The notes: generated from the sequence alone by a model not told the origin. DNA of 64,000 nt from Branchiostoma floridae (GCF_000003815.2 NC_049989.1:6575717-6639716); one strand, 5' to 3'. Counted from the first letter of the stretch, positions 1 through 13,272 are shown. Numbers and translations: made by a program.

Positions 1-421
1 GTTTTATGCTCTGTTGAATTTGTCTTACACTATCAGCTTAATTTAAGTACAGAATGAACTAAAGACAGCAAATTTGTATGAAGCTGCACCATGATGGTCA
101 ATGGAGTAATGTTACTTCGACCTCCTGCAGATGTTTGACCAAGGTCTGAATGATAAATTGTGTAGGCTTACCAAAAATGTAACTTAAGGTATTGTATGAT
201 AGCTTTGCTGAAGATTGCCACCATACAGCGTATGTTATTATATAGGTCATAACCCTCGACCTCTAGATCACAATGTCTTGTGGTGTCCTGCCGCCATCTT
301 GCCTTAATTGTTTTCCACTAAGTGAAGTTGTATTAAAACTGCTTGTCGCAAATTGTCAACACGGAGTGTCATTAGTTTCCCTAGACTGACTCACAGATTT
401 TTAAATACCATTCTCTTTCAG
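1..421. other. probable upstream intron of the AAA+ gene
   Basis: AT-rich sequence ends in a good acceptor (ttctctttcag) before the first visible exon. I see no convincing exon in it. The open frame starting at 353 merely reads into the exon at 422. Confidence 0.5.
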
Positions 422-3400
422 GCAGAGACCGCAAACTTTGATGTGAAGGTGAAGATAAAAACGTTCCAGGAGGACGACGATGACATGGAAGAAGAAGGTT
501 TTCTTGTTTATGACCAGTTTTACGTACTGGCTGCGGTCACCTCCTCCTCACCTCCTACAGTTGCACTCTTCCCGGTCAAGAAAGAGGATGAATTGTAGGT
601 ATCTGTAGTAATTAATCTTAAGTTTTTGTGATATATAGTTACAGTTCTTGATGAAAATCAATGAACTTTTGGTAAAGTACAAATTGTTTAGATTTACTTA
701 AATTTGTTGCATAATGTTTGAACACTGTTTCTTAAACCATGATGAATACAATTATAGAGACTGTCATCTACAGGAATCTAGGAATTTAAATTGATAGTAC
801 TCATGACTAGACTAACAAAACCACACATACATACAAATTCTCAGAAAAGTCACTGATGAAAATCAAAGTGTCAGTAAGACATCAGAAGTGCATTCAAGTG
901 CAAACCTCCACTGTATCATATTATGCAGGTGTAATGTGTCAAGCAGCAGCATAACTAAGTATGTTCATTCTAAGATTAAAAGCCCTATTCTACAATTTGT
1001 GAATGATCTGATTTTGTTTCATGATGATTGTTTGCAGGACAATTTTCCACAATGGGAAGAAGGTTTCCTTCACAGCAGAGACCAGGAAGGTGGCAAAGGT
1101 GGTTAAGCAATGGATGCAACAACATGCACCTCATATCCTTCTGGAAGTATTATTTGTAATCAGTAGAGGTAACAACCATATTTTGCCTTTTTATGACGCA
1201 TTGTTTGATGAAAATTGGTGTCCATATCAATGCGATCAAAATGTGTTTAGAAGTGTATACAATGGAATGTTGAATTCAAGACTAATAAGAATAATTGTAG
1301 TTAGACACTTTGTGTCACCTGTAATGCATAATAATGTTTTGTTCTCTTAAGATGGTCAGGTCAGATTAACCTTGACTTCTACATACGGATCCTGTTATAT
1401 GTCCTGCAAAACTCAAAAGGCCTGCATGAGGAGAGCCTTCCACCAGAGATTGCATCAGAACACACAGAAAGGTCTGTAATCACAATTGATCTTACTCTGT
1501 AATTGCCATATGTACTGAAAATGCAGAAACTTTCCCGGTGGTTTATTGCTTGCGGTTTTCGTGTTGGCCGCTTCACCACGAACTTAAAACCACCGCAAAA
1601 TTAAATACCCGCGAACTTAAATACATTTACAGTTACTGTAGTTTATTATGTAACATTGATCATTGACTTGACTTTATAAAGATCCACAATTACTTTAACA
1701 ATATACAAATACATTGTATACATATCTTTTACTCTTCTGGTGGTCCTTATTAACAAACATAACAGGACACAAGCTTGACACACAGGAACATAATTTTATA
1801 CAAACCAATAGTTTTTACCTAAAATTCACACGTGATAAAAGATGACTTAAAGACTACTTGAGGTCATGTACAATGGGAAAAATCTATTGCTTTTATGATT
1901 TCAAACTATTCCATGTTCCCAGGACATTCTGTACAAAAACCTTTTCTTTTCTTTTGAGGGTTTGTTCTCAGGGCTTTGGTAGTCTGACAGTTTGGGATTT
2001 TGATGAATATGTTTGATAGCCATGTGACTGCATTTTTACCTGTTTATATAAGAGAGAGACCGGTTGTTTTGCATTATCTTATGGATATCATTCTGACATA
2101 ATATCATGCAATGTCATGCAACATAAACTTCTTAAATTTCTTTATTGTGTTTTACCTAATGTGCGCTTCATATTTTGGAACAGAGTAAGGCGTTTTCCTG
2201 GACTGCCATTTACAAGTGATGACTTTGCTCTGACTGCTCTGAAAAGGAAGAACCAGGCACTCAAAAGTAGGTTCCTTTCCTGATAGATTCTGCCAATTAT
2301 ATTAGTTTAGCTCTTGGCTTTGTTGAAATAAAAAGAAATGCATTTGTTTTGTATCAAAACTGTCAGAAATTTAATATTCCACTTGATGTGTCAAGAGCAT
2401 GCTCAGTTTTCTATTAAGTATGAGTATAATTTTGATAGTAAAAGACAGATGATGATAAGAATGGGACTACCTCGTAAATGAAGTTGAAGGCATTTCAGTC
2501 TCAAGAAGATATACAGCCTTTTAACCTTTGCTGACTTTCAAATCATCCCCACATGGAGCTGCTGATTCCTATTATTTAATTCTTCACTCACTTTAAGTTT
2601 GTAATCAAGACTTCTTTTTATCATAAGCACTGAAAAGTGCTGGTCAAGTACTGGAGAAAGTGTTGGCAGAGAAATGTTTCACAGTCCAAGATGACTTGAA
2701 GGAGGTGTTCTTGAAGTATGCAGTAAGTCACCTGAGGGAAATGGTGTGTCTTCCGAGTTCACGGTACAATTGCAGGCCACCAAGACATCTGATTTTTGCT
2801 GGCCCTCCAGGTAGGTGGGCCAAGCCTGACATTACATACTGTCGAAAAGTCCAAAATACAGCACTTCTCTCAGAAAAAATGTCATATCTGCATCAAAGTA
2901 CATTATTTGTGGATGAAAATTGGCATAAGTGCTGACAATAAGGTTATCTTTAAGATTCTATAAAATTTTTTGGCTAGAATGTAAACTTTATGAGGTTTTT
3001 CACATGTTTCGTAAGCCAACACTTTACCGTAGCGCTGGACTGAGAATTTGTAATAATCTATCTTCTATGTTCTTCCACTTCCCAAGGACAGTTCATGTGT
3101 TGCAAAACTGAGGACTGAGAATTTGTTATGATTGTTTTTTGTTCTTACACTTCTGATTTTTTTTAAAATCATAGATCTTCATTGTTTGTAATTACACTGA
3201 CTGCTAGGACATTTGAAAAAGTGGAATGTACTACTTTGTGCCTTAGATTTATGAGATAAGGAAATTGTGCAGATATATTGTACACAAACAATTGTGAAAA
3301 CGTTTCAAAATGTGATTTGTAAATAATCTTGCATCATCAAAAAATAATACTTTTTTATTACATAATATTTAATATGATAATCATTTTGTTTCCTTTAGCT

Positions 3401-6400
3401 GCAATTTGTATGTCTACTTTGATATGGTAGTGAGTTCATACAACAGAGAATATCTAAATTGACCTTTGACTCCATATTTTGAGACAAAAAATACAGATTT
3501 GACAGGCTCTATCCACCCACAAAATATGAAGTAAAAATATTGACTTTGAAATTTTCACCTGTCCCACCTACTCCAGGTACTGGCAAAACGTCCTTCGCAA
3601 GAGTGTTTGGAGGTTTGTATCTATAGTATATTGTCATTGAATTGGTAATGAGTGACAATACAGATGGGTAGATTATACATTTTTACCCCGTGTGATCACT
3701 TTCGGTTCTCTAAGATTCTAAAATGGCTCATTGTTCTTCTTTTTTTTACATGTGGCTGAATTTCAAAGAAAAATTATTCTCGTGTAGGGGTAGGTACTGG
3801 ACAGGTATAGTGTACCGGTACAAAACCGTTTTTTCTTATTGAACCGGTGCGGAAAAAACGGACCTGAAAAAATTTGGTGGACCGGATGATGGACCTATTG
3901 GAACATGAACAGATTATATGATCAGGAATTCACACGTTTTAGGGATGACCTGTTGAAGAAAATAACAAGTTAGAAGTAGAGTAGAGACTGATAGTCATTT
4001 CCACCAAGTTTAATGTCAATCGTACAGAGGCAGTTTAAGCCTTGTAGGATTTTAAAATGCCAGTTGGAGTCGAATCCTCCACAAAACAGATTTCTTTGTA
4101 GCAAAATGGACCATTGTTTTCAATATCGTCTATTCACATGTTTTCACATACTGGATCAGGTGCAGGTCCGGACCTGGACCTGATCCTCTGGACCTGAATT
4201 TTGCACATGTGTACCGGTACCCACCCCTATTCTCTGGACCAATGGCTATCATAATGAATTTATCCTATGTAGTCAAGGCATAAAACTGACTAGAAATAAA
4301 CTGGTCCTCATATGCACAGTAAATGGATTTCATATCCCATACTTGCAAGGGGTCATGATTATTCAAAAGTGTAATAAATGTTAAGCTCAAACGTAGCACT
4401 TATTATTTTCTTTAGAGTTCCTCTACCGTTGTGATATTGTGCAGAAGAAAGAAGTGAAAGAGTTACGGAGAGACACAATTATCAGTGGTAGGTATATTAA
4501 GCATTAGGCAAGAACTTGCATTTCAAAATCTGCATTTTTGTTCCGGACAGATTATTCCCTTTGGAGAAACTTTTGTCAACATATCCTGTATAGCCCTGTT
4601 AATGCTTGCTTTTATACTTTATTGTATCAAATGATATGGTTTTGACTTGATGAAAAATTTTTAGTTGACTGTTTTTCATTGAAAATACAATCTTAAGATA
4701 TTTCTCTTTGCCTACAGTTTGATTCCATGTGTTTTGTATATTAAGTCAAAAGTAATTGGTGGAAAGTTTGCAAAAATTAAAAATGTCCAAAGGATCCAAA
4801 GTGATAAAGAAAGTCCTTGGTCATTCATTGACTGAGTCTCACTTATTTTTTCCTGGAAATTACTAATGTCACACTTAATAGCAGAAACTTCAATTATGGT
4901 TTTATTTTAGGGATGGCCTCACACCACAAAATCAAAACACAGCAGATTATGTGTCTTTGGGAGTTCTTGCTTTAAGATAGAATTGTTAATTAATAAAGAT
5001 GCCAAAATTTAAAGGTCGCAAAAATCTTCTTGTCCCCTCTGCCCTAAGAAATAGCCAACTCAAAGTTTTCTGCATTTAGATTCTTTCAGTGCCTGCTGTG
5101 CCACATAATTGTCAGACTGCTATGTAATTTTACTCTGTATTCAAATTATAAATTTCTCACCACTTCAGGCTTCGTCAATCAGATGGAATCCAACATGGCC
5201 AAAGAAGTAGAAGAGGCAGTAGGACATGTTCTCTTCGTAGATGAGATTTATCAGCTAGGAGAAGGCAGGGAGGCAAGAAAGGCGCTGGAAGCCCTTATGA
5301 ACAGATCGTATGAACGTAGGTTTTTTTTTATGTTGGGACTTGTTTATTATATAAAGAAATAAAGAGTAAATTTTGTCTAATTGATTTTTTTGCTCAAATT
5401 GCATAACTCAATTCTGCATTCATTGCTGAAATTTAAATATCCTTTTGTAGGTTGCAAGACCCGGTGCTAGTTGGGGTTATAAAACCCAGGCACTTATGAT
5501 GCTACTCTGTATGATGATGTATGGGTTAATTCAGAGTTTGTAAGTACTTAAGGTGGCCTTTTTATGCTGAAGGGAAGGGAGATACAAATCCACTACCTCC
5601 TGGGCAGTGACGTCAGTATCAGAAAATAATGGTCTGCCTAAACACCACAAACGACCACAAACGACTCTACTAAGCAGTGTACAGTCAAACCTGTATTAGG
5701 GGCCACCTCTACAGAGGGGCCACCTGTCCATAGTGGCCACTTTTTGTCAGTCCCTTGTGTATTTTATCTACAAGTTACCACCTCTGTACAGAGGCCACCT
5801 GTCTATAGTGGCCAAATTTGTGATTATTATTCCATCCTTTTCTACTTACTGTACATTTATGTTCATCTAGGACATGGCTTTAGAGTTCATATGCAAACCA
5901 CAGAATGAATGTTCATGTAATACCACCTGTAAAAACAGTTTGTAGAATCTAATAGATATGTATCATGTAAACTCTTAGCAGTATCTGTATTTTTCTCAAC
6001 AGCAAGATCAAGAACTCCCATTCTCATCCTGGGAGGATACTTGGAGGAGATAAGGGAGAATGTGTTCAAGATCAACCAGGGGTTTGCAAGCAGATTCCCA
6101 GAAATCATCAAGTTTCCACCCATGAGTGCTCATGTAAGTCAGATGGTAAATTTGTATTGTACTCAGGGCTCAAAATACCACCTGCATATGAAATTGAAGC
6201 TGTGCAGGTATTTCTGATGTCTACCTGCACCTAACTTGCACTTGTCCATGTACTGGGTTTTACACATAAACGTCATATGATGTAGGTGTATGTAAATTGT
6301 TATTAGCTGGTATAAACATTATAGCAATGGTTCCTCAACAATATTAGTATGATCCATACTTCCTAAATTCAGAGTGGAGCAGGTAAAATTTGTCTGTTGC

Positions 6401-9339
6401 AGGTAATATAATTTTCAATGTGACCTGCACCAGTGCAGGTATGCAGAAAAAAGTATTTCGAGCCCTCAGGTAATGAATATAAGGGATAACAAATAAAGTT
6501 CATTTTGATTTGTAGATTGAGATTGTGAATCTCTGTAATTTGTGTTCCTAAACTTTCAATTTTGGGTTGGTTTTTTTGTCTTGAGAGTTTGACTTTCAGA
6601 CTTGGACTTTATTCAGATCCACAAGTATATTGTAGCTATTTTTCCTGTGGTCTTTTCAACAAGAACAGGACTGCACCTAAGACACACAGGAACAAATTAA
6701 CCATGCAATGTACATTAGATTCACACGTAGTAAAAGGTAAGGCTACTTGAAGTAATGTGGAACAATATCTATTATTTGACATTTTCAAACTATTCCACAT
6801 GCTGCACATTCTGTACAAAAAACTGTTTTCTTTTCTTTTGAGTGCTGTGGGCTTAAGGTAGAGGTTCTGCATGCTCTTTTCCATAAGGCGCAGGCAGGCC
6901 TTTTTAATTTCCCGTAATTCGTAGGGAAGCTATTTCATTTTACTTAATTTGTAGTGGGATGAAGCGTAAAACGTTGGTAGCCTTCGTGAATTTAGCGTAA
7001 ACCGTTGTCAGGACCCCCCAAACAGACCCTCTTGGTAGTCTGTTGGGGATTTTGAAGACCGTGTTTGATAGCCATGTGACTGCATTTTGACCTGTTTGAC
7101 CAAAGATATGGTAATCAGTGCTAGGAAAAAGGAAAATGTTCCCAAATTATCCACCCCATTTGGCAATAACTGGCTTACGGATACAACGTGTCACTTCATT
7201 CAAACTTCTCGGTATTGTTATCTCCTCCGATCTGACTTGGGACGCACACAGTGATGTCCAGTATATGCTGTCAAAAGCTTGTCCAAGAATGTACTACTTA
7301 ACTGTCGCTAAGAAGGCTGGACTGTCAAGTGATGTGTTAAAACACATTTACTTGATATTTATTCATCCCTTAGGTACTATGCGAGCCTCGGTGTGGGCTG
7401 CTTAATCACCTTTCCCATTCGCTCGAGGGCAATTACAAAAGCGTTGCTGTAAGATCATTGGGATACCTGTAGAGTCCTTGCCTTCCCTGTCCATGAGGCG
7501 AGATCAGGCAACATTACGATCCATTCAAAACATGCTGAAAGATGATGGCAGTCCTCTACATGAGTTTATATCTACTGTACAGAGCAACTACAGCCTGCGA
7601 CGTCCTAAACAACCCTCCTCCTCTTTCAGTAGAATGAATATATAGGCACGCCCAGTCTTTCATGCCCCGTGCACTGAAACTCTACTCAAAGAGCTGTACT
7701 GTATAGCAGATTTTATAATGTATGCGTTATCTTAACTTTATTGAAAATTGTGTTTTAAGTGATTTTAATCCTACCTGTGTCGATCTGGTCTTATACGGTC
7801 TTCAGCTTGTATGATAAGTGCTGCAGTGAGTGCCTCTGTAAGTCAACAGATTTCATATGCATACCTATTTGCATAGTGTACATGCAAGTTGAAGTCTTAT
7901 AAACTGAACTGAACTGTTTGTATACAATGTTGATAGAGGCTGGTTGTTCGTTTTGCATCATCTTAAAGCTATGGAAAGTCACTACACTTTTTGTTGGATT
8001 AATTCTTTCTTTCACGGACAACCACCCAGGTTACACATATGCAGCAAAGTATCCCTGCTTGTGAATTTGTTGCATCGAAGGCTGATCCTGACAGCCATGT
8101 TATGTATGACTTGTAGACTTTTACGTTCTTCACAGACGTACTTGCCCACACCGAAATTCAGTAGTCTAGATTTGTCAGTACCACTGGGCTCAAGAATCAG
8201 TTCTAATAGTCTGAGTTGAATTGACTTCCTCATGTGCACAGTGTTCACTTTCACCATGCTCCTACTACTTATCTTTATAAAATTGGTCTCTGTGATTGTC
8301 AAATGTAAGGTTTTGGTTGACATGTACTCCTAAAAGCTTGACAGTGGGCACTTGTTGTAAACTCTGCCCCCTGAGTTTTAACTGTTACTAAGTGGTTCCA
8401 ACTGAAGACAGTTCATTTGAACAGTACATCTTAAGTTCAGGGATGACAACAAAAAACAGAAGTAGAAAATTCATCATCATTGTCATCATCATAGTCATTA
8501 TTATTATTTATTAGATAACAGCAAACAGTTGTGTGGGGGGTCTGTGCTAATTATGTGTGCACACTTTGTTTATCATGAATTTTTTTTCACTTCAGCAACT
8601 ATCAGCCATTCTGGAGACAAAACTGACTGAAAGCGGGCGCGCATGCATAGGGCTGGACAGAAATCGTCTCGAGGGAGCCATCTTGGCAATTCCAATCGGA
8701 AAGAGGGCCCGCTCGAACGCGAGACTGTGCGACAGTGTGATTACTGAGCTGTCCAGTATGGAGCCAGATATTGGGCTGTCAATTCTTGACACATTTGAGG
8801 TACATACATTTATTGATAAATTTAAGGAGAATTTGGACATTGTGTAATTACAGTCTAGACTCTACAGGCTAGAAATATTGAATTGGAGAGAACAATTAAT
8901 AGAAGGAAAAAAACTCTCAACTAGTTGGAAGTATCCAGGTGTACAGATAAGGGTAGCTAGATCACAAAGTATGCCTGGTTCAAAGGTGAACTTCCTATGA
9001 ACTCAATTTTTGCTATATGCCTGTGACAAGAATACAAATCTTTTTTCCAAAGTGAGACATCACGTAATACAATTGCTTAATATGTTCCCTCAAAGATTTT
9101 TTTTATAAAAAGGGGTTGTTAAAACGTTATTTTTATGAACTGAAAGGTAATATTATGATCATTATTTTTTACAGGTCAGCTTTGACGTGCTGCTGGAGGC
9201 TCTGGATCGAATTGCACAGAAAGGTGACTGTCACAGTGAGCAGGACAAGTTTGAGGAACTTGTGCAGGCATGCTCAAAATGTAAACTATGTGCTAACCAC
9301 AAGAAGGCGGCAAAGAAGATGGAACAACCTTCAGAATAG
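422..9339 (+). CDS. AAA+ ATPase, CbbX/SpoVK-like (5' partial, 11 exons)
   Basis: Eleven exons join in phase: 422-594, 1038-1168, 1360-1471, 2184-2266, 2628-2810, 3577-3612, 4416-4487, 5169-5315, 6003-6133, 8596-8799 and 9175-9339 (stop TAG). They give 478 visible residues; the N-terminus lies upstream of the window. Walker A is GPPGTGKT (about residues 225-232, split by the 2811-3576 intron). Walker B is HVLFVDEIYQL (D288, E289). A sensor-1-like strand reads ILILGGY, the arginine-finger region is FASRFPEIIKFP (R about 343), and a sensor-2-like segment reads RSNARLCDSV. This order and spacing fit the CbbX/stage V sporulation K group of AAA+ proteins, which remodel protein complexes using ATP. 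The acidic N-terminal part and the Cys-rich C-terminal tail (CSKCKLC) are not recognised. The substrate is unknown. The ATPase call is firm; the exact subfamily is less so. Confidence 0.88.
1505..1665. repeat. short dispersed repeat with GCGGTTTTCG / CGCGAACTTAAAT motifs
   Basis: An island of sequence with inverted halves (GCGGTTTT and accaccgcaaaa, then CCGCGAACTTAAATAC) lies in intron 3. It looks like a small dispersed element. Both boundaries are approximate. Confidence 0.35.
1715..2095. repeat. intronic dispersed repeat, copy 1
   Basis: It shares many blocks in order with 6605-7095 and 7935-7985: GACACACAGGAACA, TTCAAACTATTCCA, ACATTCTGTACAAAAA, TTTTCTTTTCTTTTGAG, TTTGATAGCCATGTGACTGC and TTTTGCATTATCTTA. 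Both copies sit in introns of the same gene in the same orientation. The family is unknown. Confidence 0.7.
3785..4229. mobile_element. hAT-like non-autonomous DNA transposon (445 bp)
   Basis: The ends are inverted: TAGGGGTAGGTAC at the left and GTACCCACCCCTA at the right, with a shared GTACCGGTAC block inside each end. Flanking 8-bp sequences TTCTCGTG (3777-3784) and TTCTCTGG (4230-4237) look like a slightly decayed target-site duplication. An 8-bp duplication with a TAGGGGTGGG-type end fits hAT elements. It has no coding capacity and lies in intron 6 of the AAA+ gene. Confidence 0.65.
5675..5835. repeat. GGCCACCT-rich short repeat
   Basis: Two imperfect units carry the words GGCCACCTCT, ACAGAGG and GTCTATAGTGGCC. 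The block begins ACAGTCAAACCTGTATTAG. A related fragment (CACTATAGACATATGGCCACTATAG) lies near 53565. It is probably a widespread small DNA element. Confidence 0.5.
6164..6467. mobile_element. hAT-like MITE with CAGGGCTC ends
   Basis: The left end CAGGGCTCAAAATACC is mirrored by GTATTTCGAGCCCT at the right. The interior repeats CCTGCA and TGCAGGT words. The end sequence resembles hAT-type MITEs. No clear 8-bp duplication remains, so the class is tentative. It lies in the 6134-8595 intron. Confidence 0.5.
6605..7095. repeat. intronic dispersed repeat, copy 2 (interrupted)
   Basis: This is the second copy of the 1715-2095 repeat. Relative to copy 1 it carries an extra ~160 bp (about 6858-7019) just before CTTGGTAGTCTG. 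A LINE fragment splits it after CTGCATTTTGACCTGTTT; the repeat resumes near 7940 with GCTGGTTGTTCGTTTTGCATC. It is therefore older than the LINE insertion. Confidence 0.65.
7100..7935 (+). pseudogene. 5'-truncated LINE fragment (RT C-terminal region, CR1-like)
   Basis: The conceptual translation reads TSFKLLGIVISSDLTWDAH, then KACPRMYYLTVAKKAGL, and after frame breaks CKIIGIPVESLPSLSMRRD. These are typical of the region just C-terminal to the reverse transcriptase domain in CR1/Jockey-type non-LTR elements. Stops and frame changes mean it is dead. It is inserted inside intronic repeat copy 2, in the sense orientation of the host gene. Confidence 0.75.
8012..8445 (-). pseudogene. LINE fragment, antisense (RT C-terminal region)
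   Basis: Reading the minus strand gives VPTVKLLGVHVNQNLTFDNH, then, in another stretch, KSLQVIHNMAVRISLRC. These match the segment following the reverse transcriptase domain of non-LTR elements. It is a different family from the fragment at 7100-7935. Stops interrupt it. It ends about 150 bp before exon 10 of the AAA+ gene. Confidence 0.65.
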
Positions 9340-12300
9340 AATATCGCACTACTTTGAAAGACAACTTTTGATGATATACATGTAGCACCATTGTAACACT
9401 AAGGTCTGTCATGAATACAAACAAATCTTTTGTACACAATTTTGGCTCTAGCTAGTGTCACCTTCAATGATTGTCTCTAAAAATGTCCTGCGTATTATAG
9501 ATTATCAACTCATCAGTGGTATAACAAACTATTTCATCAATGATCATAATGTATTGAAAAAAATGCTAATAGAGAAATCACATTTTGAGATAGCCTTTAA
9601 ATTTATTATTTCAAAAGTCATCATGACAGCCAACAATTTTTTCCAAGATTTAATTACAGCCAAGGCTTCCATTGATGTAAATCCAAGAATGTAGGTTCCA
9701 TACCACAAGGGTTAGAAATGTTAAGTAAACTATTGGGAAGTTGTCAAATTTTGTAAATGTGTCATACTTCCAGCTCAGGCCAGCTGTTATTTCCTGTTAC
9801 CTAGAATTGTTGGAAATCACTTTAATTATTACTTTCAGATTTTGTATTGAACATAGCACCAAGGCTTGTGAACACTATTTTGACAAGAAAATCAACTATA
9901 ATTGTAATATATAATGCGATTTTACATATTACACTGATCATGCACTGTTTACTTCCGAAATTGGCATTTTTTGGGTTAATTGGTGCGAGGTTACAAACCA
10001 GCTACCTTCATCAAGTCGGTCCATGTTAAAGTACTATTATATAGACAGATGCACATTGAATTATGATATTATCATTGCAAATGAAAATGTGTGAGACAAA
10101 CTTTTGGCATCTTGAATACTTTCTATGCTGACACATCCTCAAACTGACTTTCTATACATGATGTACATTGATGCATGTATTTGTTCATGTTATCAAGCAT
10201 GACTTTTTCATGACAGTCTGTATTAGAGCAAGGAGGTTTTTGATTAGAGTTTTATTCTAAATGTTCTTTCTTTATTATTTTGTTCAACATCGATGTCTGC
10301 ATCATGTTAATTTGGCAGGAACATTAAGCAGACAAAATGTAGGAGACATTTTGTTTTATGGTAGCATGAATCCTAAGCATTATACGTAAGAACTAAATTA
10401 AGTCAAATGTTAGTTTGCAAAATCTTGCTGTAATGTCTAAGCTTGGGTGTACTGCCCAGTGTAATTGAGATAGGAAAATGTGCAAATGTTACATTAAATT
10501 TTGTATTTTATCTTGAAATCCATATCATAAAAGGCATGCAACTTTGTCTTCAAATGTAGTAAAGGTTTCTCTGTCCAGGGATAGTATTGTTGATGAGATA
10601 CGAGGTACTTTGTGGAAGAAGATAACATGTAGTTTCTCTAATGTCACGTTTTGATACTTGACTTCCAAGTGTCCCTGAGTGCTACCGTCATGCCTGTGCA
10701 CGTAGCAAAGCCATGATACTATTCAGTTGGTAGGAACAAAAACGTTTTTGTTTCTGAAGACAAGAAATGATATTATAGATCATTTATTGAGAATTCTAGG
10801 AAAGAAAACACGTGGAACGTGATATCAAGATGATATCAACTGATTTTGTGAGAGATGATACTAGTAGATAAGTGATGACACAAAGAAGAAGATGATAGAT
10901 ATATTCCATGATGCTTTTTGGTTGCAAAGGATGTTACTGCAATGCTGATAAGTATGGTAAATGTTCAGTTACAAGTATTAGTTATTGTTGCTGTTGTTTA
11001 AATCATTCCAAAGTCCATGGCAGCTTATGCCATGAATGTATGGTCAAAGAGGTCTGAAAGTATTTTCTATCATGTAACTTTAACATCCATAATTGTAGGG
11101 ATCATACAGTATACTAACATAACATGTACCAGGTAACTCTTGCTGCTGATGCATAGCAAGGGTAATGGATACTGCAATGTATTACTTTTAGGCTTTGGTA
11201 ACTGAAAGACAGTATCTGCTGCAGTCTCATTTCACATGGTGCCATATCCATGTTCATGTAAGCAGCGTCAGGCCATGTCATGAGTCAGTTGCTCCAATGC
11301 TTTGTGCAGTTAAAAGATGTCATTGATGTGATAATGATCAGGTATGAGCACACCGGTGTAATTTCCATAAGCACTGATACACGAATAAAGGTGTATTGTT
11401 CTGATAATCATGATGAATATTTTGCAGTTGGCCAAGTTTGCCATTCATATGATGAAAATAATAGAACACTCTGATGTGATTTCCAGAGGTACATGTACAC
11501 ATCTGTTTTCTTATCCAGGAAGGTAATAACCTTGGTTGTGAAAGGTATGCACCAGACATAAACATGTGGAACGGTTAGATGGCAAAAGGTAATAAAATGT
11601 TTGTGCAGTAAATCTTGTAGTGAGTCACTATATAAAATGAGTTTTGTTAAGTATGTGGGAAATTATTTAGAGGATTTCAAAACATTGAAAATCCTTTCTG
11701 AGTGGGATTTGTAATGAATCTGGTGTTGCTAAGGAAAGGACGTCATATTCCTTGAATTTATTGGCAAAAACTAATACTTTTTTAACTGGCTACCTCAATG
11801 AGTATTGGAATGATGGTCAGCTGGCACTTTCATGTGGAGTGGCTTAAATACTCGGACTCGGTGGTGTTCCCGCAAAAGATAACTCCTGAAGAATTTCTCG
11901 GAATTATTTTGTGATGACAGTTGACGTAACAGGTTAGGATTTGTGAGAAATGTTTTCATACCTCATAGACACCTAAGTAGTTGACAACTTCTGAATAGGA
12001 ATAACTGGTGTGAGACCTTATATGGCAATTTTATGTATTAGAAGTTGTTTATGACACATGTGTACATAAGTACATAATGAACTAGACCTTCATAACACAC
12101 ATACATTTGCCAAATATTCAAGGCTTATTAAGGGGAGTGCCTTTATCAAAGACTTTTGGGTCTCATTCATGTATTACCAGAGTACCTACCAGCAGTAAAA
12201 GGCTGCAAGAAAGTGCATATATAGCGACTTCAACTGACTTCCAGCGTCAAATTGATCAAGACTACCAGACTTCTGGCTGGCCGAATAGTAAATGATGGTA

Positions 12301-12569
12301 AATGGGGGCTTTGGAATACAAGCCCACAACTGTACATCTGCTTGGAGAGTGCGATGCGGTCGATGTACAGAAGGGGGCGTTGCGGCACGGCCCCCTGACA
12401 ATCTTTGATTCCCTTTGTATTTCAAGTGGAAAGAAGTGGGTTTCTGACTTTAAGCAGAGCTGAAGGCGACCCGCACAACCTCCATAACATTTCACGGAGG
12501 GACCAAAAGCAAATGATACAAATGTAGATGCGCCTATGAATTGTTTTGTTTTATCAGACATTCACTCCA
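9340..12569. other. 3' flank and intergenic sequence, no gene seen
   Basis: AT-rich sequence follows the AAA+ stop codon and probably includes its 3' UTR. I could not fix the poly(A) site; an AATAAA occurs near 11384. Small open frames here have no family resemblance and no splice context. Confidence 0.5.
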
Positions 12570-12703
12570 TATTTTGTATTGTATCTTGTGTTGTCAAACT
12601 CTAACAATACAAAATAAAATACACAATAGAAAACCCGATAAAACGACTTAAAAACGTTAAAAAAAACAGCCGTAGCCTAACCTCTGCTTGGAGAGTAGTG
12701 CGA
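12570..12703. repeat. foldback element FB copy 1 (truncated left arm)
   Basis: It has the FB centre (TGTTGTCAAACTCTAACA) and the complete right arm ending CCTCTGCTTGGAGAGT. The left arm is cut off after about 40 bp. It opens the 15-kb satellite domain. Confidence 0.7.
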
Positions 12704-12809
12704 CTCCCAATCGGCTGAAATGGATGGGCGAGCCAGAGCATTAAAAAAAAGATTGGTGGTAGTATATTTTCAGATATATATGTGTAATCCATATTTACAT
12801 GTCCCGAAA

Positions 12810-13252
12810 ATAAAAGCTATATATATGATTTTCCACACATATATACATATGCGCTAAAGAACAGATATATATATGTGACTCTATACACACATATGTGTGC
12901 CGTCAAAGACAGATATATATGTGATTCACCACACACATATATGTGTGCCGTCGAAGACAGACATATGTTCTTAGTGGAGCACATATATATCTGTTTTCAA
13001 CGGCACACATATATGTGTGGTGAATGACACATATATATCCGTTTTGCACGCAGACATATGTGCGTGGTGAAGCACATATATATCTGTTTCCCATGGCAGA
13101 CATATATGTGCTGCATCAGTCACACATATGTCTGGGTGCAAAACATATATATATGTGCTTCACCACGCACATATGTCTGTGTTTTGTAGCACAGATATAT
13201 GTGACGCCGCATCACATATATCTGTGTGTTGTAGCTCAGATATATGTAAACG
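12810..13252. repeat. palindromic 24-bp satellite array A
   Basis: About 18 quasi-palindromic 14-mers of the form CASAYATATRTSTG are separated by 8-10 bp linkers. Neighbouring cores are inverted relative to each other, so each linker can be the loop of a hairpin, for example cagatatatgtg-ACGCCGCAT-cacatatatctg. Some linkers recur inverted across the array (CGTGGTGAAG on one side, CTTCACCACG on the other), giving a second, larger dyad. Confidence 0.85.
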
Positions 13253-13272
13253 ATAAATATTACTAGCAGTTT

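Noticed and set aside
2723-2777. GTAAGT after TATGCA as a splice donor in AAA+ exon 5
   Set aside because: The frame stays open and reads straight into the RHLIFAGPPG strand of Walker A; a ~55-bp intron is unnecessary.
12810-13252. CRISPR array
   Set aside because: Regular spacing suggested it, but the 8-10 bp linkers are too short to be spacers, cores vary, there is no cas gene, and the host is eukaryotic.
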